Positions 58,749 through 64,000 of a stretch of DNA of 64,000 nucleotides are shown here, in pieces. The position numbers were made by a program, and so were the translations under genes. Under the pieces are notes generated by a model. That model ran no database searches. It was not told the origin of the DNA and saw only the letters and a program-made list of their open reading frames with translations. Origin of the DNA: Neorhizobium alkalisoli (GTDB lineage: Bacteria; Pseudomonadota; Alphaproteobacteria; Rhizobiales; Rhizobiaceae); NCBI RefSeq assembly GCF_007829835.1, contig NZ_VIWP01000004.1:499340-563339 (forward strand), read 5' to 3'. How positions within the stretch are numbered: the stretch's first letter is position 1; each line of letters opens with the position of its first letter.

Positions 58749-58955
58749 ATGTCAAACGAATGGCAAAAACCGGTTCGTGTGAACGACGGTGGCCTCACGA
58801 TCACGGTGGCCTCAGCCGCGCAGGCGCGGACATTCCTCCAGCACGCAAAGCGCAGCGACCAATGGGGCGAAGCTTGGGCAAAGTGCTCAGCCGCCGCCGA
58901 GGGGCGTCTTTCGAACGATGAAGCTAGGCAGGCCTTCCTTAAAGCCGCACACTGA
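58749..58955 (+). CDS. DUF982 family protein
   Basis: 68 aa from ATG 58749 with AGGAG upstream: MSNEWQKPVRVNDGGLTITV, then TFLQHAKRSDQWGEAWAKCS and ARQAFLKAAH match DUF982, a family restricted to Rhizobiales. Many copies occur per genome; function unknown. It ends in a strong hairpin terminator. Confidence 0.82.
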   Translation: MSNEWQKPVRVNDGGLTITVASAAQARTFLQHAKRSDQWGEAWAKCSAAAEGRLSNDEARQAFLKAAH

Positions 58956-58971
58956 CACGCCCAACAAGCCA

Positions 58972-59029
58972 AAAAACTCAATATTTTCTCGCGCGCGTGC
59001 GCCACGCGTGATCGCGCGCGTGAGTTTTT
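58972..59029. terminator. Large bidirectional hairpin
   Basis: Arms AAAAACTCA (58972-58980) and TGAGTTTTT (59021-59029) enclose CGCGCGCG repeats (58990-58997, 59013-59020), giving a long palindrome downstream of the DUF982 gene and of the convergent gene at 59179. Confidence 0.75.
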
Positions 59030-59178
59030 CTGTGTTAGCGTTAGTTCGTTTGGACACCGCCGGTACGGCAGCCGTGAGGGCCAGAGATCTTACCCACCCC
59101 TCCCGATGCGTGGTCGGCCTGGAGGCGGTGTCCGATCAGGCGACACTAGCAAGAGCTCGTCTGATGTTTAACCCCCAT

Positions 59179-60273
59179 CTAGATAGCACACCCTTTTGCT
59201 TTTCGAATGTCACTCGGAATTTCGGCAGGCACCTCTGTCACGAGGAAATCGCCAATCAACCATTGTCCGGGCCCAAAAAACATCTGCGCAGTTTTGACTG
59301 TAACAGTGACTTCCGCAAACTGAAGCGATGAAAGGAGTTTGTGACTTGCGTTCTGAGTTGGCCCCGCTGTGGCGGAAAATGTAGCATTACATAGCACGTG
59401 GCCAGGCGTCGGCGTAGCGCTCGCGTTTCGTTCGCAGTCAACCGTCATCGCCTTGACGTCGCAACCAACGGTCTTTTTGAGAACCAATTTCGGCTCGACA
59501 GATGCGTAATCGGCGGCGGGCGTCGATGGGGTTTTCACTAACGATGGGGCGAACACCGTGCACGAATAGTTGAAACCGTCATGTACCAAGTTAATTGTAG
59601 CGCGCACACTCGCGTTCAAATCCGTCCTTTTAATAGGTATTTCGATGGTGCCAGGGTTTAATTCGTATTCAGGTGTTACCAATTTTCCGGCCTGTGCTCC
59701 GTCGTACTGGGAAGTTCCATTGGCAACATAGCTCATCGTCACCTTTGCCTTCGACAATGAATTTCTTTTCCAATTCAATCTGACGAACACATCGTCATCC
59801 TGAGGAGTAGCCCAACAGGAAAATCCTTCCCTCTTGGCCATGCACTGCAACCAACTATTCGCAACGGTGGAATTTACTAAATTCTGGCTGACGAAATAAA
59901 ACTCCTGAGCTGAATCCTCTGCAGATTTATTTCCACATTTTTCGGACTTCCACTTGTTATATTGTTCCTGAGTAAGGTTCTCAGCGTTTGCTGAACTAGC
60001 ACTCCCGCTTAACGAGAATGGGCCGTAACTTACACCACCTCCGCCGCCTCCACTCGACGATTTAGATTTTTGATAGTATGATTTAGCCTCCTCTAAGGAA
60101 GACGAGCAATAAAAAGCCTGCTCCGCAGAGGCGCGCTGCGTTTTGGTAAGACTTACTGTGCTGTCGTAAAGGCCAGATGCCAACAGATCTTTACAGTTAT
60201 CTTCCGCGATAGCGGCAGTGGGTAGGAGTAATATTGCAAGCAGCCGCAGGGCAAGAATTCGGGCAATTCGCAT
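59179..60273 (-). CDS. Secreted cargo protein
   Basis: 364 aa from ATG 60273: signal peptide (MRIARILALRLLAILLLPTA, then AIAEDNC), a Cys-containing N-terminal part (CKDLLASGLYDSTVSL, YCSSSLEEAKS), a Gly/Ser linker and a beta-rich, Cys-containing C-terminal half (GREGFSCWATPQDDDVF-type). Six or more Cys suggest disulfides in the periplasm. Family not recognised. The region is visibly A+T-richer than the structural genes, as for acquired cargo. Confidence 0.62.
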   Translation of the reverse strand: MRIARILALRLLAILLLPTAAIAEDNCKDLLASGLYDSTVSLTKTQRASAEQAFYCSSSLEEAKSYYQKSKSSSGGGGGGVSYGPFSLSGSASSANAENLTQEQYNKWKSEKCGNKSAEDSAQEFYFVSQNLVNSTVANSWLQCMAKREGFSCWATPQDDDVFVRLNWKRNSLSKAKVTMSYVANGTSQYDGAQAGKLVTPEYELNPGTIEIPIKRTDLNASVRATINLVHDGFNYSCTVFAPSLVKTPSTPAADYASVEPKLVLKKTVGCDVKAMTVDCERNASATPTPGHVLCNATFSATAGPTQNASHKLLSSLQFAEVTVTVKTAQMFFGPGQWLIGDFLVTEVPAEIPSDIRKAKGCAI

Positions 60274-60570
60274 GGGGCACCCGTTAATAATGAAGCACAC
60301 CAATAATTCATATATTTTACAAGAAATCAATCAATAGTTGCGCTTTTGAATTGTGTAATATCTGCTCGGCGAAATGGAACGTCATCCTCACCTGCCCACC
60401 TCCATCGCACGCTCCATTGTCGCGTCGTGGTGGCTGCAATGTCGGGGGGCACCTTTGCGAAGACCATTTGATCAATCCTAGTCCCTCTAGAATGTCCGGC
60501 CGCTGTCGAGGTTCCGACTGGTTTGGGAATACAACGCTTTCATACTGATTCAAAGTGAGGGAATTGAGTG

Positions 60571-60921
60571 ATGAGGCTTGCGTTTACTTTGGCGTGTGCA
60601 GGGATATTCGCGGCATGGCCATTGGCCGCCCAAGGAATAACCGTGGGCGCTACTATAGAAAAAGCGCGTACTGATCTGACGGCGAAATTGATGATCAACG
60701 CGGCTGGTGACACAATCGTCTGGGTTAGTGCCTACCTGGATTCCAAAAAAAGAGGGCAGCTTGTGTGCCCCCCACCACGCCTCGTGTTCACTCCTGAGAC
60801 GTACGTTTCTGTTCTGTCCGGCTACGTCTCCAAACATCCAGAGGGCGGAAAGGAGAGTCTTCAGATGCTAAACTATGTCATGCTCAACGCAATGCTTTAC
60901 ACTTTTCCCTGTCGCGAATGA
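60571..60921 (+). CDS. Rap1a/Tai-like secreted protein
   Basis: 116 aa: signal peptide (RLAFTLACAGIFAAWPLAAQ), then a domain with LVCPPPRLVFTPETYVSVLS and a C-terminal LNAMLYTFPC, the ...FPC ending and conserved Cys of the Rap1a/Tai immunity family against type VI secretion amidases. Initiation at ATG 60571 (GTG 60568 also possible). Such proteins sit in the periplasm and block incoming effectors; here it is phage-element cargo. Confidence 0.65.
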   Translation: MRLAFTLACAGIFAAWPLAAQGITVGATIEKARTDLTAKLMINAAGDTIVWVSAYLDSKKRGQLVCPPPRLVFTPETYVSVLSGYVSKHPEGGKESLQMLNYVMLNAMLYTFPCRE

Positions 60922-61054
60922 ACCACGCCGAAGTCACAGAAAAGCTGCGTTTTGAGCGGAATGGGATATCGGCTTCAGGAGCCGGTCACTAAAATGCGGA
61001 GAAGTGCGGAAGCGCCGTGCCGGATTTCACCGGCACCATTGCCGGCGATAAATT

Positions 61055-61474
61055 TTAGTCCCTAACCGTAACGTTAATCCACCGGCCGGATGACCCGCGA
61101 CCGTAGATTTCGACATCGATCCAAACGCCGCCCTGCACAATCATCCTCGCAGCTTCGCCGCTCATACTCCCGTTACGAAGCATGACTTCGAGCGCCTGTC
61201 GATTAGCCGCATCAGCGAAGAATGTGTCCGCCTCGTCGTCCCTGTCGCGAATGCCATAGACATAGAAATTCGCGCGGTCCTGACGAATGATCTGCCACGG
61301 TTTGGTAAGCCGAACGCCGCTCGAATTGAACAGATCGTCACGTCCGATATAGGCCCGGTAGCTTTCGATAAGCCCGTTTGAGTGCTCGACGGTGACGCTG
61401 GATTGCGCCAATGCAGAAAGCGCTGATAACCCGAATGAAAAGCCAAAAACTGCGGAAGTAACAAAACTGCGCAT
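61055..61474 (-). CDS. Secreted hypothetical protein
   Basis: 139 aa: signal peptide (RSFVTSAVFGFSFGLSALSA, then LAQ), mature part SSVTVEHSNGLIESYRAYIG, NFYVYGIRDRDDEADTF and a beta-rich C-terminus SGRWINVTVRD. No known family. Third secreted protein in the 59-61.5 kb cargo stretch. Confidence 0.6.
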   Translation of the reverse strand: MRSFVTSAVFGFSFGLSALSALAQSSVTVEHSNGLIESYRAYIGRDDLFNSSGVRLTKPWQIIRQDRANFYVYGIRDRDDEADTFFADAANRQALEVMLRNGSMSGEAARMIVQGGVWIDVEIYGRGSSGRWINVTVRD

Positions 61475-61629
61475 TGTCTAAATGTGCCCCATGAAATGCC
61501 CTTGGTCGACACTACAATCCGCGATAGATCAACGCAAAGTCTACTGGCGACTTTGGTTAAACAAAGAGTACAACCAAGCGGTCGGCGATGTCCTGATGCC
61601 TGAGGCGAGGCTATTTTCACTTACTCCTC

Positions 61630-61787
61630 CGCAACATCACCTAAGGCCGCAACACGCAACAGGCGCAACACATACACCCTCTAAAGAGGGGTGTTGTGTT
61701 GTTGCGCTTTTCTGTTGCGGTGTCGGCCAATGAGGTGACGAGAAACAGTTGCGCAACAATTGTTGCGTTTCGTTGCGTTCTGTTGCG
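61630..61787. other. Iteron cluster, candidate replication origin
   Basis: Ten copies of the heptamer TGTTGCG/CGCAACA or close variants lie within 158 bp, at 61630, 61648, 61655, 61664 (CGCAACA), 61700, 61713 (TGTTGCG), 61752 (inverted, part of GTTGCGCAAC), 61761, 61771 (CGTTGCG) and 61781. Two more lie in the helicase gene at 62023 and 62033. They are placed directly downstream of a RepA-like helicase, as in iteron replicons. Confidence 0.7.
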
Positions 61788-61788
61788 G

Positions 61789-62868
61789 TCATGAAAGCTG
61801 AAAAAGGCCAGCATCCTCAACCGCGAAACCTGCCTCGATGATCTCTTTATGTCGCGAAAACTTAAGCCTTTTTCCGCCTTCGGAGATGTTGCCTGCAGCC
61901 AGGTAAACGGCCGCGCGCCATAGCTCTTCGGTTACGGGCTTGTTGTCGTTGGCTGCTATCGCACCGCGCAACACATCCACTGCCTCACGATGACGACGCA
62001 ACGGCTTCGATTTGTCGTTTTCTGTTGCGGTCTGTTGCGCTTCGATCAGAACCGGTGCAGTCGTCTCGGGCTCATCTGCAGCCGCTCGGCCAAGGCTGAC
62101 AGTCTCCATGCGGTAGGTTCGGATAGGCCGATCAGGCCCTTCGTTGTTCTTCGCCACCTTAGCAACCGACACGCCGCGCTTGCGGGTGACGTGGATTGTC
62201 ATGTCCGCCGCACCTTGAAGCTGGCCAGCCCCGCGCATGCGAGCCTCACCGCTGACAGGCGAATGGTGCACAACGATAACTGAGCAATGCGCTTCCGGAT
62301 TGCCGTGGCGAACGGCATCGGTGAGGCTATTAACCGCCTTGTGCATCGCCTCCGGGTTGCTGTCGGATGCCGACATAGCGGCGGCCAGAGTGTCGATGAT
62401 GACAACCTCTGCGCCGTACTCGTCAGGAAAAGATTGCGAGGCTGTGCGGATCACAGCGCGCAGGAAGTGCTCTTCGCAAAGGTCGATAGGGCCATCATAG
62501 ATCATGAGGTTACCGAAGGGCTCGCCGCCATGGTGTTTGACAAAGGCATCAACGCGGCGGCGCACTTGGTCGCCGCGCTCGGCAGCAATATACAGGATGT
62601 TGTAGGAAGGCCGGTCGCGTATGGTGCCGAAGTCCCAGCCTGCAGCGAGACGGCAAGCGAGGTCGACCGAGAACACGGACTTGCCCGCCTCGCTGGGGCC
62701 GAAGATCGCTGTCAGGTCGCCTGCGCCGATCCAACCGGGCATTCGCCAGTATTTATGCCTCGTGGACTTCTGTGCCGAATGTGCGGTTAGGTGAGCCGAG
62801 ATCGACTGGAAGACGGTGCTGCCCTCGTCGAAGTCATCCCAGTCGATAGTCGCAAAGTTATTGGCCAT
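61789..62868 (-). CDS. RepA-like hexameric replicative helicase (AAA_25)
   Basis: 359 aa. Walker A IFGPSEAGKSVFSVDLACRL (residues ~56-75, GKS at 62-64), Walker B AEVVIIDTLAAAMSASDSN (Asp158), then VIVVHHSPVSGEARMRGAGQ and GQLQGAADMTIHVTRKRGVS match the RSF1010 RepA/AAA_25 helicase family. It unwinds DNA during element replication. It is followed by the iteron cluster. The upstream partner overlaps by 11 bp. Confidence 0.85.
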   Translation of the reverse strand: MANNFATIDWDDFDEGSTVFQSISAHLTAHSAQKSTRHKYWRMPGWIGAGDLTAIFGPSEAGKSVFSVDLACRLAAGWDFGTIRDRPSYNILYIAAERGDQVRRRVDAFVKHHGGEPFGNLMIYDGPIDLCEEHFLRAVIRTASQSFPDEYGAEVVIIDTLAAAMSASDSNPEAMHKAVNSLTDAVRHGNPEAHCSVIVVHHSPVSGEARMRGAGQLQGAADMTIHVTRKRGVSVAKVAKNNEGPDRPIRTYRMETVSLGRAAADEPETTAPVLIEAQQTATENDKSKPLRRHREAVDVLRGAIAANDNKPVTEELWRAAVYLAAGNISEGGKRLKFSRHKEIIEAGFAVEDAGLFQLS

Positions 62869-63106
62869 TGCGTGCGACCTTTATCGCTTCGACCGCAAGG
62901 GCGGTCAGGCGCTCAGCCATCGGCTTGGAAAACGTAGCGGTGCGGCGATGACCAGCCTGTGGAGCGAAAAGGTAGTGGGCGCCGTCAGGCTGCCGCAGCA
63001 AACGCAAGCCATAGAGACGAATGTGCTCGTTCAACTCGATGTCGACGAAGGCCACACAGTCCTTCGGTCCAGACTCACGCGTCGGATGGCAGTACAGAAC
63101 TCTCAT
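62858..63106 (-). CDS. Small protein upstream of RepA-like helicase
   Basis: 82 aa from ATG 63106: RVLYCHPTRESGPKDCVAFV, then LRLLRQPDGAHYLFAPQAGH and RRTATFSKPMAERLTAL. This RLYGLRLL...YLFAP...R pattern is seen in small SpoVG/SSB-like proteins of alphaproteobacterial phages. It overlaps the helicase start, so the pair forms the replication operon. Confidence 0.6.
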   Translation of the reverse strand: MRVLYCHPTRESGPKDCVAFVDIELNEHIRLYGLRLLRQPDGAHYLFAPQAGHRRTATFSKPMAERLTALAVEAIKVARNGQ

Positions 63107-63323
63107 TTTTTCCTTTCGGCGCACAATGGCGCGACCCGCTGGCAGAAGCCGGCAGGTGGTTAAGTCGTTGATAGTGCAGTTCACATTGGGTGGTATCAAC
63201 CGGGTCGTAGGTTCGGTACCTTGGGACGCCGCCGTTCTAGACATAATGGAGCTAAGCGGTTGAGCTCGGTTCGATTTCTAGACGAAATGGAGAATTCGAA
63301 GGCGTTGAAATTTGGTCATTCGT

Positions 63324-63377
63324 CAGCGGATTGAAAATCCGCGTGTCGGTGGTTCAAATCCGCCTCCGGGCACCATT
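63324..63377 (+). repeat. attR: 54-bp repeat of tRNA-Phe 3' part
   Basis: Base-for-base copy of 46510-46563, containing the 3' anticodon arm, T arm, acceptor strand and CCA of tRNA-Phe without the 5' half. Marks the right end of the second element. Confidence 0.95.
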
Positions 63378-63537
63378 TTTGTTTGTACCGTGTTCGATAT
63401 TTTGTTCTCCGGGTTGGAGGGCTGTCGTGTAGCGGTTTATTCCAAAACATCAGCAAGAAAATAATTTTTCAATACTTCATCCCCCTCCTTCCAGCCCGTG
63501 AGATACTTCTTCGGGGACAAAAGCGAGGACTTTATCG

Positions 63538-64000
63538 ATGATATCAGTAGCTGCCGATATAATCAGCAAAGTAAGCCGTGATTTGGCGTGGCAAAGGTTT
63601 AGGCTCTCGGCTATCGCGCTGAAGCGGACCCTGGATTTTAAAGATCCGTTTGATTTCCCTTCAGCTGTGAGATCGGGATCAATTCTTCTGGTTGGAGAGG
63701 GAAATCTGAGCTTTTCAGTCTCGCTTTCCGGTCTGGTCGGAAGCAAGGCGGCGAACATGACGGCCACAACATTCCAAAATGAAAAAGAATATCTGGAAAT
63801 TACCAGCCGGAATGCGCGAACCCTTCGCCGCAGAGGTGTTAAGACGGTGGCCGGCGTCGATGCAACAAATCTATCGCGCTGGTTTGATAAGAAGAAATTT
63901 AGTTTGATCATCTTTCAATTCCCAAATGTTGGCAGCCGAGAACCGCGCTACGGGCGAAACCCAAACCACGTTTTGGTGCGGCGCTTTCTAAGGAGTGCAG
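63538..64000 (+). CDS. BMT5-like (DUF2431) Rossmann methyltransferase-type protein, partial
   Basis: The frame starts at ATG 63538 (a TGA lies 36 bp upstream in frame) and is open to the window edge; 154 residues are visible. SGSILLVGEGNLSFSVSLSG is the SAM-binding first strand and loop, TATTFQNEKEYL, AGVDATNLSRWFDKKKFSLI and FQFPNVGSREPRYGRNPNHV follow exactly the BMT5-like domain order, in which the eukaryotic member methylates uridine N3 of 25S rRNA. Outside the repeat, so not part of the second element unless an older, longer island is present. Confidence 0.82.
   Translation, partial: MISVAADIISKVSRDLAWQRFRLSAIALKRTLDFKDPFDFPSAVRSGSILLVGEGNLSFSVSLSGLVGSKAANMTATTFQNEKEYLEITSRNARTLRRRGVKTVAGVDATNLSRWFDKKKFSLIIFQFPNVGSREPRYGRNPNHVLVRRFLRSA

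Larger units (their letters stand above)
46564..63377. mobile_element. 16.8-kb integrated element at tRNA-Phe (satellite-like or defective prophage)
   Basis: Bounded by the 54-bp repeats. Contents are integrase, AlpA-like protein, RepA-like helicase with iterons, a few structural genes (S78 protease, decoration-like, tape measure, Ntn-hydrolase-like) and cargo. No terminase, portal or capsid gene is visible. Confidence 0.93.

Noticed and set aside
61482..61733. 83-codon plus-strand frame
   Set aside because: Runs through the iteron cluster, so its second half is only repeated TGTTGCG-type DNA read as protein.
1..64000. CRISPR array
   Set aside because: No series of evenly spaced identical repeats with unique spacers was seen; the repeat at 48869-48913 has only two copies and the 61630-61787 cluster is iteron-like.
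1..64000. Insertion sequence
   Set aside because: No transposase-like protein or terminal inverted repeats with target duplication were seen.

Overview
The window is a stretch of an alphaproteobacterial, Rhizobiaceae-type (Rhizobium/Agrobacterium-like) chromosome. The evidence is the conserved block murA - SDR - GAF/GGDEF/EAL - DUF2948 - hisD - UPF0262 - LMW phosphatase - infA - maf - yacG - tRNA-Phe (about 37.4-46.6 kb), high G+C coding style, a DUF982 gene and GAAC-N7-GAAC type LexA boxes. Two integrated elements flank this ~9 kb core block, each at a tRNA gene.

Element 1 (1 to ~37.15 kb, left end outside the window) is an apparently intact HK97-type siphoprophage next to tRNA-Thr(GGT). 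From left to right it holds: a leftward early operon (nucleoside deoxyribosyltransferase-like protein, phage sliding clamp, small proteins); a lambda-like immunity region, with an S24 repressor between two clusters of CGGT-N6-ACCG operators that sit in the PL and PR promoter spacers; a rightward early operon (Cro-like, CII-like, ParB/MT-A70 methyltransferase fusion, replication-type HTH protein, NusG-like antiterminator); a non-coding leader with a GNRA-loop terminator; HNH, cos-like site, TerS, TerL, portal, ClpP-type protease, HK97 capsid, connectors, tail tube, two chaperone frames, a 1111-aa tape measure with a lytic transglycosylase domain, GTA-like baseplate genes, a tip protein and an esterase tail fibre; amidase and holin; and a right accessory end with morons (SDH-type serine protease plus small partner, SOS-boxed zinc-ribbon operon, HNH protein) before the integrase, which also has a LexA box.

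Element 2 (46564-63377, 16.8 kb) lies between perfect 54-bp direct repeats of the tRNA-Phe(GAA) 3' part. It carries integrase, AlpA-like excisionase, a RepA-like hexameric helicase next to a dense TGTTGCG iteron cluster (candidate origin), a lone HK97 S78 prohead protease, a decoration-like protein, an HNH protein, a 760-aa tape measure with a small upstream gene, a truncated tip-protein start and an Ntn-hydrolase-like protein. No terminase, portal or major capsid gene was found. It also has cargo: a PLD-like protein, a KTSC protein and three secreted proteins, one resembling Rap1a/Tai immunity proteins. It is either a decayed prophage or a phage satellite that keeps replication, proteolysis and tail-length genes while borrowing capsid and packaging functions. 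Just outside its right repeat begins a gene with a BMT5-like (DUF2431) methyltransferase domain that runs off the window.

The most notable points are the satellite-like gene set of element 2 with its iteron origin, the protease/partner moron pair and SOS-boxed operons of element 1, and the DUF2431 gene at the right edge.
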